Below, piece by piece: positions 21,621 through 31,547 of a DNA stretch of 64,000 bases. Location: assembly GCA_002633005.1 (NCBI GenBank), contig NMRA01000533.1:179268-243267 (forward strand), in the 5' to 3' direction. The notes beneath the pieces were generated by a model. The model made no database searches. It was not told the DNA's origin and was given only the letters and a program-made list of their open reading frames with translations. The stretch's first letter is position 1, and the number at the start of each line of letters is the position of its first letter. Both the position numbers and the translations under genes were made by a program. This stretch comes from Phoronis australis. Lineage: Eukaryota > Phoronida > Phoronidae.

Positions 21621-23760
21621 GTGAATACAAACAATCACAGTGTACAAGAGAATACTAATAGTGACAGTGTCCAACAACATTGTATTCATTATGCTGATTC
21701 CACGAGCATGTTGAGTTTAAGATCTAAAAGTGATGATAACATTTGTATACCACTGTTCATAAATGATACCAAGCTTGACTTCGAGTTGGACACGCGGGCA
21801 TCCAGGACTGTCGTTACTGAGAGTCTGTGTATGGCTCATTTCTCAGATGTTCCATTAGGCTCCTATGAATCAAGCTTGGAAGGCTATTGTGGGAATGAAA
21901 TAAGTGTACTTGGCGAGATGCTTGTTGATGTTAAATACAACAAACAACATGAAAAAGTACCAGTGCTTGTTGTCAAAACTGACAATAAGCCAGCCTTATT
22001 AGGTAAATATTTATTGCGTCAAATCAAACTGGATTGGTCAGTCATCATTGATACACTGAATCATGTGGAAACAGTTAGCATTGCTAAAATGCTGGATGAC
22101 TATGAGTCTGTATTTATTCCAAATGACAAACCTGTAATTGGTTTTAAGGTAAATGTCCAGTTGAAGAGTGATGAATGCAAATCTGTATTTCATAGACCTA
22201 GACAAGTTCCATTTGCTCTTAGACATGAGGTTGAAAAGAATCTTAGGCTTTCAGTGGAGAAGGGCATTTTGACTCCTGTTGAAAACTCAGAGTTTGCTTC
22301 ACCTATAGTGGTAGTACCTAAGGCTGATGGTGAGGTAAGGGTATGTGCCGATTATAAGGTTTCAATTAACCCATTACTTGAGGATAATGTTTATCCTTTG
22401 CCTACACCTGACGACATATTTGCACCAGAGCAAGTTTGGAAAGTCTTCAGTAAACTTGACTTGTCTAATGCCTACCAACAGTTAGAAGTAGATGATGAAG
22501 CTAGAAAGATTTTGACCATAGACACCAGTATTGGATTGTTGCAGTATAACAGATTACCCTTTGGAATTAAGGTGGCTAGCAATATTTTCCAACGTGTTAT
22601 CGACGAAGTTTTTGCTAACCTTAAGGATGTTGCATGTTATCAGGCCGACATCCTAATTTCTTCTGAGTCTGTTGAAGATCACACTGTACTACTCTGGGAA
22701 GTATTGAGTAGGTTGTTGAAACATAACTTTGTCGTGAATAAGGCAAAGAGTGTTTTCCTCCAGGAATCAGTTGATTACTTAGGTCACAAGATAAGTAAGG
22801 ACGGTATCCATCCCTTGTGACATAAGGTTGAGGCTATTAAAGCTGTTGTAAGCCCTACAAATGTCCAGGAACTAAGACGCTACTTAGGGATGTTGAACCA
22901 TTATGGGAAATATCTTCCAAATCTGTCTACTTTGTTCCAGCCATTGTACAGGCTGTTGAAAGCTAATGTTCATTGGGATTGGTCTGAACAATGTGAGAAT
23001 GCATTTTTGAAGTCTCAAGACTTATTGTCTAGTGACTTGTTATTAGTTCACTATAATCCCTCTAAGTCCATTGTTTTGGCATGTGATGCGAGCCCCTATG
23101 GGCTGGGCTGTGTGCTATCGCCTCAACTTCTTGACGGTACTGACAAGCCTATAGCTTATGGTAGTAGAACGTTGACTAAGGCTGAACAGAATTATGGCCA
23201 TGGTGAGAAAGAAGCACTTTCTATCACATATGGTGTAACTCACTTCCACAAGTACTTATATGGTAGGAAATTTGTCATTTTAACTGATCAAAAACCATTG
23301 TTGAAAATATTGGGACCTAAGAACGCTGTGCCTTCTTTGGCTGCACTCAGACTCCAGCGTTGGTCTTTTACTCTCGGTACTTATGATTATGCGATTAAGT
23401 ACAGAAAAGGTCTTGATCATGTCGAATGTGATTTGTTATCCCGTAGTCCACAAAATACGACATTTGAGGCTACGGAACTGAGCATAAATTACTTTTCCTA
23501 CATAGATAGATTACCACTTACTGCTAGTGAGATAGCATCCAGTACTAGAAAAGATCGAGTGTTATCAAGAGTTTATGGGTATGTTCTGACCGGCTGGCCA
23601 GAACATTGTGATGATCCCAACTTGATGCCATATTTCAAGAAACGTAATGAGCTCTCCGTTGACCAAGGTTGTATTCTTTGGAGTTTACGTGTCATAATCC
23701 CTGCTGTTTATCAAGATGTTATGTTAAGGGAATTGAACACAGAACACTTGGGTATAGTAA
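21621..23760 (+). pseudogene. pol: Element 2 protease, reverse transcriptase and RNase H
   Basis: Same frame as gag. The protease active-site segment reads L-D-T-R-A-S (21786-21803); glycine is usual where Arg stands, so proteolysis is probably lost. The reverse transcriptase has the L-P-F-G-I segment and, in place of Y-x-D-D, Y-Q-A-D at 22638-22649, which removes a catalytic Asp. A TGA at 22818-22820 separates reverse transcriptase from RNase H. RNase H keeps C-D-A-S, K-E-A-L and T-D-Q-K-P-L. The frame ends in the first copy of a 94-bp duplication. Confidence 0.9.
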
Positions 23761-23854
23761 GGTTGTATTCTTTGGGGTTTACGTGTCATAATCCCTGCTG
23801 TTTATCAAGATGTTATGTTAAGGGAATTACACACAGAACACTTGGGTATAGTAA
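23667..23854. repeat. 94-bp tandem duplication within pol
   Basis: The block starting GGTTGTATTCTTTGG at 23667 recurs at 23761 with few differences. The length of 94 is not a multiple of three, so the integrase continues in another frame in the second copy. There is no N here. It may be a real replication slip or an assembly overlap like those at the N positions. Confidence 0.85.
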
Positions 23855-24976
23855 GCACTAAGGATCTAGCTAGATCTTATTTCTGGTATCCTAACCTTGA
23901 CTTGAACATTGAGAACTTGATAAAAGATTGCTTCGTATGTCAGTCTGATGGAAGTAACCCACCACCGGTACCGTTGTTTCCTTGGAAACAAGCTTTGAAT
24001 CCATGGGATGCAATTCGTATAGATTTCTTCACACTGGGTGGTAAGGATTACTTTGTGTTAGTTGATGTGTTTTCCAAGTGGATAGGAGTTTTTCTCATGA
24101 AAACTACTTCTGCAAGCAAAATTGTTGATGTATTACGTAGTGTATTCTCTAGGGAAGGTTTGCCTAAAGAGGTTGTATCTGATAATGGACCGCTGTTCAT
24201 TTCAGAAAAATTCAAGAATTTCTTGAAGATTCATGGTATTAAACAAATTCTAGTACCCCCATACCATCCAAGTTCAAACGGTGCTGCAGAGAGAAGAGTA
24301 CAGATATGCAAGCAGGCTTTGAGAAAGCATATGATATCCCGTGCAAAGCACAATGTCAGTGAATCTGAGAAGTTAGATAACTTTCTGTTTGTCTATAGGA
24401 CAACCCCAAATTCAGTTACAGGTAGATCACCGGCAGAGTTGTTTAGAAAACGTGAATTACGTACAAGATTGTCTTTGTTGAGACCTGGTATGTATTCTGG
24501 GGTAGATGATAAGAAATCAAAACAGAAAGGGAATCATGACGCAAAATCTGTTGAGATGCGCTCATTTGATGTCAATGAAACTGTGTTAGTTAAGAACACG
24601 TTTAAGTCAGGAATAGTGAAATTCGTTCGGGGTCGCATTGTTTGTAAGAAAGGCCCTCTAACATATTTAGTTAAGGTTGGTCATAAGGTGAGATTTTGCC
24701 ATGCTGATCACTTATTGCGTGCTTCTGATAACATGAACCAAGGTGTAACTCAACCTGATGATTTAATAGCACAACCTGGTACAAATGTTGAAACTAGTGT
24801 ATCATATAAATCTGTTGAGCCTGATGCATCCGTTTCTGTTACTCCTAGTATTGAAACGAATGAGACAACTGTCTCTTAATTCTGAAGCTGATGTGACCAG
24901 TGGCACCACACCTGTTGATCCTGAGCCAAGAAGGTCTCAGAGACAAATCAAACCTCCTGACCGCTATGGTTGGTGA
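23815..24976 (+). pseudogene. pol: Element 2 integrase and C-terminal region
   Basis: Begins in the second copy of the duplication with the H-x3-H and C-x2-C zinc motif (L-H-T-E-H-L-G-I, C-F-V-C-Q). All three catalytic acids are present: Asp in R-I-D-F-F, Asp in S-D-N-G-P, Glu in N-G-A-A-E-R. A basic C-terminal region with a Val/Lys-rich beta segment follows. The open frame ends at 24879, and a last stretch in a second frame (to 24976) ends P-P-D-R-Y-G-W, a Mag-like tail. The integrase is the best-kept part of this element. Confidence 0.9.
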
Positions 24977-25065
24977 AACTGATTGTATATAGTGTTAGTT
25001 TACAAGTTCATATGGTTTTAGTTAGTTTTGTAAACGATAACATTGGGACTAGAGTATTTTATTAT

Positions 25066-25197
25066 GAGGGGAAGAGTGTGGGATATTGCCATTCACATAT
25101 GTATACACCGTAAAGTGGCGACACCTACATGTATTAGAGCAGAATAAAGTTAGTTGTTAGCTGGATGAAGTCTGCTTCTTTGTTCAAATACGTCACA
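25066..25197 (+). repeat. Polypurine tract and putative short 3' LTR of element 2
   Basis: GAGGGGAAGAG at 25066-25076 is followed at once by TGTGGGATATTG, a usual LTR start. An AATAAA at 25143-25148 may be the polyadenylation signal. The end at the CA of CGTCACA (25197) is a guess from the TG...CA rule. Only one LTR is visible, so neither length nor age can be measured. Confidence 0.4.
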
Positions 25198-25219
25198 GAA
25201 AGTAACTTTTTCTTTCCAG

Positions 25220-25409
25220 ATAATGTGAGTAAGTCAGGATGCGGCAGTGTTGGCATCATCACCACTGCTCCGGGTAAAATAACATCCCACCCTTCCTTTG
25301 ACGGAAAAAGTAAATACGGCGAGAGCCTGCACTGCGTGTGGTCGATCAACGCTCCAGCTGGGAAGCGGGTGAAGATAGTCTTCGTTCACTTTGACCTAGA
25401 GGATAACTG
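25220..25409 (+). CDS. CUB domain, first half (host exon)
   Basis: Acceptor TTTTTCTTTCCAG ends at 25219; donor GTAAAT begins at 25410. The frame encodes S-K-S-G-C-G-S-V-G, then L-H-C-V-W-S-I and the V-H-F-D-L-E-D-N-W segment. These are the first two CUB cysteines and the Glu used for calcium binding. Entry phase is 1 and exit phase is 2 (TG of a Trp codon). The exon at 41741 completes it. CUB domains are extracellular beta-sandwich modules for protein binding. The frame is undamaged although the flanks are full of dead transposons, which argues for a live gene. Confidence 0.85.
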
Positions 25410-25769
25410 GTAAATGCGTCTAATTAAAACCAGTACTATAGTCTTGGCATGGATTCTTGGCCTTCATGATATCGAAAAAAAACCTAGGATAATCAGTTGT
25501 TTACTTACGACGTTCACCACTGTTCCATGTAAAGTTGTTGGTACAAATGTACCTCAAATGCGTTCTATTTAAGTAATCAAGATGCAATGTAGCAAAAGTA
25601 TATGGCGAAACGTTGAGTAAATATAAACAAATTTCAGAACACGTTTACACGTATGGTGTTCAGATACCCGGAGGCGCCGTGGAAGTGAGTGTGTACGGTA
25701 ACGACTGTTGTATTGTGCTACACCATCGTTCTAGATTGACCGCAATGATTGACTTGAGTAATCCCTTAC

Positions 25770-26165
25770 AAAAATGAACTTAATTTTTCGTCGAAAAACT
25801 TAAGTTTTTGATATGAGAAACTTAAGTTTTCATTCGCTAAAACTTAAGTTTTTGGCAAAAACTTAAGTATTTTGGAACAATTTTTTGGAACGAACTTAAG
25901 GTTTCATAACTTGAGTTTTTCAAAAATTTAAGACCTGAAAACTGAAGTTTTAAGAACTAAAATTCGTTCCTAAGAATTTGTTCCAAAATACTTCAGTTTT
26001 TGGAAAACTTAAGTTTCAGAAACTTAAGTTTTTGAAAAACTTATGTTCTGGAACAAGTTTTTAGTAACAAACATAAGTCATCAAAACGTAAGTTTTTGAA
26101 AACTTAGTTTTCAGAATTAAGTTTTCAAGAAACTAACTTTTGAAAACTGAATTTTTCCAAAAGCA
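25770..26165. repeat. AACTTAAGTT palindrome array / fold-back
   Basis: About 400 bp built of variants of the self-complementary AAACTTAAGTTT. At larger scale the left half (with TATTTTGGAACAATTTTTTG) is the inverse complement of the right half (with CCAAAATACTTCAG), so the block can fold into one long hairpin. It may be a fold-back transposon remnant or a degenerate satellite. Confidence 0.8.
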
Positions 26166-26169
26166 TAAA

Positions 26170-27357
26170 GTTTCATTAGGACAGGCATTCGAAAATTTCG
26201 ATTTTCACTAAGATAAGAGTGGAGTACAGTAACAGATATAATTATTCTCACACAAGATGTTGGATATTAATCGTGCTGTTGAAACAACACTGATTTGTAA
26301 AACTAACTGACAAAGTGCCTAGTCTTCAAACTAAAAACTTAATCAGTCACTCCCCTGGATTCAAGTGCAAGACTAGACAGCAACTTTACTCCAAGCATGC
26401 ACTGCACTGGTTCAGTTTTCCACTTAGTGTTTCAATGAAGTTTTAATCTTCGATTCAAGACATTCAAAACAATTTTATTCTACACAATTTGAATACAAAA
26501 CCTGCACATGGTCACTTACCATGCTATCACAGTCTAGAGCAAACCGTGCATATGACAAAAATTAAGAGTGACTCCATATAAAAACCAACACGTACAGGTA
26601 GAGTCTATACCCAAAATCAAATTTTTTTGGAACTTAGCACATGAGCTCGGTTTGGTGAGATTTAGAAAAACCTAACTTTTTAAGGATTCTCATTCATCAT
26701 TTCTCTTTTGATGAGCTGTACCTCTCTTTTGCAACAAAATTAGGCCTCGAATTAGGCATGTATGAATTCATTTTACTAGCATGTATGGTAAGGTAAAAAA
26801 ACAAATGCGTGATACGAATTGAAAGTGCAATGTCTTAATAATTTAAAGACATGGCTTTCAAAATCTATTCTTAATTTGTATGTTTTGATTTTGTGAGGTA
26901 AAAACGGCTATTTTGCAGGTTTTCACTGAAGCCATTTACGCCCAAATTTGGCACTCTTTAGCAGCCATAAAGCACCTTTCCACAACTTGACCTTATAATT
27001 ATTTGTTCAGTTATTCCTAACCTGTTCATAATCAAAAATAAAAAATCTGACCTCTCCCGTAGTTTTGGCCTACGAAGCATTACACGAACTGCACTTCGTC
27101 CTATTTACTAGTTCTCAGTTGCCTCAGCCACCAATAGGGCTATTTTGAAACATATAGTTAGCTTACAAAACACGACATAACAACCTTGTATTTTGGAAAA
27201 AAGGCAGACAGCATTACTAATTACCATTCTTTGAAAACGACATTGATGATCATTGCTTATTACAAAAATATTATGTACAAACATTGACTGGTGTACGTGC
27301 TTCTAATTGACAGATTGCGGCGCTGTTTGTTTAGGTGGAGACTGAAAACGTACCTAT
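26170..27357. other. No gene recognised
   Basis: AT-rich intronic sequence between the fold-back and the left LTR of element 3. Confidence 0.5.
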
Positions 27358-27605
27358 TGTAGTATATGGTGGCTATTTAGGTTCTTCACGGGCTACTCCC
27401 CCTTGTCCATTCCTTGACTTATACACACTGTCAGATACACGTCCTCTTTCCATGGAGGACAACACACGAGAGAGAGAACGTCCACACCAGCAGGCAGCTC
27501 CCCAGTCACGTGACATAAACTATATCTGGACGACCATAACACTCATACGAACAAGGACGGACGACATTGAAACTGGACAACAAATACTTACCAATGTTCA
27601 CGACA
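27358..27605 (-). repeat. 3' LTR of element 3
   Basis: TG...CA-bounded, 248 bp, with about 11 mismatches and no length difference against the 5' LTR (roughly 95.6 percent identical by eye). Contains the palindrome GTCACGTGAC, an E-box-like site. On its internal side the plus strand has CTCCTCCCCAC, the complement of a polypurine tract. Confidence 0.92.
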
Positions 27606-28140
27606 CTCCTCCCCACACTAAAAATGACTAAATAAACTGATTGGAAAACGCTAACGAGAAGTGAATGTGAACAGGAACTAAAACAAATATAACAACTTCC
27701 CCCCTACCCAATAATTAGTGGACAAACAGCCTCAATCATGAGGCATGTTAGAACAACGATGGCCCCCGGTAACTAAACTATAAAAAAGAATAAAAAACGT
27801 GACCGGGGATCCTAAACTACGACTAAAAAATGTGAGGAAAATATCAAGTCTTGGCAAAAAAGTCAAAACAACTAAAAGAAAAAACAAAATGGGCTAATAA
27901 TAAGAAAAAAAACTGAACGTTGAGTACCCCAATTGTTAACGTAATTAACAAAGAAACAGATAATCAACTTAACACAACAAATAACAATAAGGTAGTATAG
28001 TTTGGTGAAACTGAGCAGACCTCTTTTATTTTTTGTTTTGATGTGACTGAAAAAAACAATAAATTTTAAAAGGAATGTCAAAGGTAATAACTGGTAGCTT
28101 TTTGCTACTTCAAGTGAACTACTAAAATTTAACTACAAAG
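27606..28140. other. 3' noncoding part of element 3
   Basis: AT-rich with no reading frame. Two C-rich runs (27606-27616 and about 27700-27712) are possible polypurine tracts on the minus strand. The C-terminal end of the TatD-like domain would be expected here but is not seen. Confidence 0.6.
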
Positions 28141-28800
28141 CTATGCTGCTACACAAAACAAAACAACGCTGGAGTCACCGTCATAGCAGTTCGGGAACTG
28201 TCGGCAAAAATTCACAACAGCATTGGTATCCCCGGTAAAAGTGTGAAGGTGGATCCTTTGGGTCGACGGAAGAAGATCCGCAACGATGAACACGGTTCGG
28301 AAGCCCCAGTCGTAGTGGGAACCAGGGGAGGCCGAACGGATATGGAACACCAAAGTCTTGTCCTTCACACTTCCATGGCGACGAGTAAGATTTGCGAAGT
28401 CCCGGAGCAGATCTTCAATGAAACGTGCCTGTTCACGTTCGTTACCCATGGACTGTTCAAACCCTATTTCTCCAAGACCAGCGACGGAAGTTTCCCGGAG
28501 AAGCTGAAAGAATGTTGTTCTGGCAGCCTCCGAGAAGTTACTGACTTGTTTTGGGTGCACACCTACCACCGCCTTGAACCCTTGAGGAAGAGCTCTTACA
28601 TAATCCTTGATAGAACGACGATGGTATTACGCTGGATCGCAAAAAGCAATGATGCCACCCACTAGTTTAATAGGATGCGACGAAAAACGGTGAAGGGTCG
28701 CATCAGTTAGGTCCGGTGTGGACAGGAAACGGTTGTTACAAATATTGCCTTTTGAGCGATAGGCTGCCGTCAAACGATCAATTTGGAAATGGGAGTCTAT
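28141..28800 (-). pseudogene. TatD-like metal-dependent nuclease/hydrolase domain
   Basis: One frame with a TAA at 28624-28626. It starts with I-D-S-H-F-Q-I-D (28777-28797), where TatD proteins have a metal-binding H-x-H; the second His is Gln here. Then come V-G-G-I-I-A-F-C-D-P, V-G-V-H-P-K-Q, G-L-G-E-I-G-F (Glu at 28468-28470), V-F-H-I-R (His at 28342-28344) and I-H-L-H-T-F-T-G. These match the order of TatD metal ligands. The last expected part, with the catalytic Asp, is missing: the frame ends after F-P-N-C-Y. TatD enzymes are TIM-barrel DNases/hydrolases. The domain is linked in frame to the polyprotein upstream. Confidence 0.8.
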
Positions 28801-29665
28801 AGCGGACACTAAGGCTGGAGCTGTTGTAGCTGGCGGAAGTACAGGAGCCTTCAATGGTGATCGAGCGGCACTTGCATAAGTCTTTACAGCAGAAGACGCG
28901 GTCGATTGACTTACAAATTGCGGAGGTAAGGACTGTACATCTTTTGAACCACCGTCGAATGACAGGGCCCACACCGAACGGTTCGGTTCTGGCACGCGCA
29001 CCATCAGATAAAGCACCACAAACCAGTGCATGCACAGGCCAGGGTTAAGCAGTCTTCCAGAAATTGACAAAGGAGTCAGTAGCATCGGCCACCCAAGTAC
29101 CCGGCACGAGATCATTAGGTGTAACTCGTCTTCCAGAGTTACACGTGGCAATTTGGCAACGCTGCGGACGACCAATCCCGCGAGGTCAAGAAGATCTTCA
29201 GAGTTGTTCATGGCTCGCCCTTCAATCTGCCAGAACAGAGACTTTAGTGCTTCGAAACGGGCATGTTGCAACTCATTAGATGAGAGGCGACACACCGAGT
29301 CGACATCAAAAACTGCCGGTAAATGATTTGTCAAGGCGTGTGACCGTAAGAGGCCCTCTCCAGCTGAAAAACAACAGATTGAACAAATTAGATCTCCCGG
29401 CTTGGGTTTATGCTTGGAAGGAGAAGGTGAGGATGCAGATGCCTCACTAGGACGACTAGATACAGGTGACGAGTCTCGGTTACCACTAGAAAGAGCTACA
29501 GACTGGTCAACCACGGAGTCAGTAGTTTCTATTGTTTCCATAGGTTCAGGAACATTTTCCTGAACTAAATCTGGACTACTTACAACAGTAATCTCCGGTA
29601 GGTCTGGATTATTCTTCAGACGGACATCCACCCACGAAAAAACAGGTTCTGGAACAAAGATATAA
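28801..29665 (-). pseudogene. C2H2-like finger and helical region between PHD and TatD
   Basis: Open in one frame from 29766 to 28627. A Ser/Pro/Glu-rich linker is followed by a C2H2-like finger, C-S-I-C-x11-H-x4-H at 29323-29385. A Leu-rich, probably helical region follows (E-D-L-L-D-L-A-G-L-V-V and L-M-I-S-C-R-V-L-G-W), then a Ser/Ala/Pro linker into the TatD-like domain. I recall uncharacterised invertebrate proteins with this finger-helical-TatD order, but cannot name the family. The frame is the same as the integrase C-terminus and the TatD domain. Confidence 0.65.
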
Positions 29666-29869
29666 TCAAGGCTTGCACCGTGGGCACAAATAAACGTCCA
29701 TATCACGAGCATCATCAGCCCTAATGTTGACACACTCACCGTGTACCCAATCATCACAAGAATCACACTGAATCATGAGGCCACCATGGTAAGGCTGACG
29801 ACAGACGCAATGCAATTGATCGTTTGCGCTAGTGTCAAGGTTAACAACCTTAACTGTTTTTGAAGCCAA
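29666..29869 (-). pseudogene. PHD finger fused after the integrase
   Basis: Complete C4HC3 PHD pattern: C-x-C-x11-C-x2-C-x4-H-x2-C-x15-C-x2-C at 29675-29809, with I-Q-C-D-S-C-D-D-W-V-H-G in the middle. Tyr, Met and Trp sit where H3K4me3-reading PHD fingers have their aromatic cage, so a role in binding modified histone H3 is likely by analogy. The finger is one base out of frame with the sequence on both sides, which agrees with a deletion before it and a compensating change after it. It ends at TGA right after C-P-R-C-K-P in its present frame. Confidence 0.85.
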
Positions 29870-30220
29870 GCAGGTAAATCTGTATAACCAGTTTTACATA
29901 ATTTCATGCGATCATGATGAATCACTGACACGGAGTTCTTGACACGAATTCTATATAAAGCTGGTGAGATGACTTCAGTGATAATACCAGGTCCCCTCCA
30001 AGGAGACGATAACTTCTTACACTTACGCTTTGCTGAAGCTGAGTCAAAGATAAACACCAGATCGCCTGTTCGAAAAATACGATTAAATATAGTAAGGTCA
30101 TAATCTTTTTTCATAGATGATTGACTAGTTTGCAGTGCACGACGTGCAGTTTCGTGCGCTCTCGAAATTGCTGTTCGCAGCTTAAGAACGTAATCTGAAT
30201 ATGAAACGTTGTCGGAGCAG
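29773..30220 (-). pseudogene. pol: Element 3 integrase C-terminal region
   Basis: The frame ending at 29773 carries R-A-H-E-T-A-R-R-A-L, then F-R-T-G-D-L-V-F-I, K-L-S-S-P-W-R-G-P and the R-I-R-V-K-N segment ending I-H-H-D-R-M-K, the usual beta-rich tail of Ty3/Gypsy integrases. It lies one shift away from the integrase core (shift near 30215) and is in the same frame as the C2H2/TatD part. Confidence 0.85.
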
Positions 30221-31547
30221 ACAGTAGAGGGAACATGAAATCAACCGGCTGTGTGACCTCACGACCCAACATCATCATATTAGGCGTCAACCCAGTATGG
30301 CGATTTGCTGAAGAGCGGATCGCGCCGGCAATCTGTGGAATATATAAATCCCAATCCGTCTGAAAATCACTCACGTAACATCTTACTGCATCCATAAGTG
30401 TTCGATTGTACCACTCAACCTGATCATATGCGGAGGGTCGATAAGAAGTTGTGCGCGACTCATGAATATGCAAAAGTTCACAAACAGCCCGAAATAAATT
30501 GCTTTCAAAATAACTCCCCTGATGGGAGACAATTTAGAAAGGATAACCGAAACGCGTGGAAAATTCATTTACTGCTGCGGTAGCTGTTACTTCGGCAGTC
30601 TGAAAAAGAAGGGGAATACATTCCACCCAATAGGTAAATTGATCAACTATCATCAACACATGCTGATTGCCACGTGGAGATAAGGGTAGAGGACCAAGAA
30701 AATCAACGTGTACCCGTTCCAACGGTGCTCCAGCATGAAAACGAATCATGGGAGACCGACCATGTCTCGTTCCTTGCTTGTTCTTATTACATGCGGGACA
30801 AGACGCAACAAACAGCTGCACGTCTTTGGTCAACCCATATCAAAAGTACTTACTCTTAATCTTAAGTTTTGTACGAGCAATACCCTGGTGAGCTGCCGAA
30901 GGAATAATATGACACATTTCTAGTACAGTCCTTTTTAAAACTGCAGGAACTACTGTTAACAGCTGCCCATCTTCTGGGGATTTCCAGAAGAGGACATCAT
31001 TACAATGCTGAAAACAATCTTTGTTAATCCAGTAGAACTTGGCAGCTGGGCTGGCTAGAAATAAATCATGATCAGATGGCACTTCACGATTAATTAACCA
31101 ATTAATAACGATCGAAAGATCCGGATCTGCAGTCTGTTAAGCTGAAATATTCAAAACATTCGAGTGAACATTAGGAGATGTTGTATTGTTGTAAATAAAA
31201 CAGCTACCAGGTTTAAGATCAAACTTTACATTATCTTCACCATCTGAAGTAGTAACGGACAGACCAAAAGATGACTGAGTAACCCGCTCGGGATTGTAAA
31301 CAGGATTCGTAGTCACCTGCCTAGTACCAACACATTTGTCTACTTTAGGAAGGACGGCAAGTGACATTGAATCATCCACCTCAGATGAGAACTTGTGCCA
31401 GTCATTATGTATTTTCCAGCATTTACCACACCCACCATAGGGAAGATCGCTTGGCTGAACACCCACTGTATAATTGTTGCACATGTCCATAGGAATACGC
31501 GAGAGCGCATCCTCGTTGACGTGTTTTGCAACCTGGACGGTATTCAA
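30215..31547 (-). pseudogene. pol: Element 3 integrase core with mutated catalytic Asp
   Basis: One frame from the end of RNase H (N-E-D-A-L-S-R) through the zinc motif (A-A-H-Q-G-I-A-R-T, C-P-A-C) and catalytic core, interrupted by stops at 31134, 30837 and 30531. The first acid is present (V-H-V-D-F-L-G-P). The second site reads S-H-Q-G, with His (30522-30524) where Asp is usual. The Glu in Q-V-E-W-Y-N is present. A long linker rich in Ser/Asp lies between RNase H and the zinc motif. Confidence 0.88.

Larger units (their letters stand above)
20736..25197 (+). mobile_element. Mag-like Ty3/Gypsy element 2, decayed, no 5' LTR seen
   Basis: Gag and pol lie in one continuous frame, without a frameshift, as in Mag-like elements. 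The coding region runs to about 24976 and is followed by a purine-rich tract (25066-25076) and a possible short 3' LTR. Three in-frame stops, a 94-bp duplication and altered protease and reverse-transcriptase sites show that it is dead. Its right end lies 22 bases upstream of a host exon. Confidence 0.85.

Noticed and set aside
28243-28665. 140-codon plus-strand frame
   Set aside because: Antisense to the TatD-like domain.
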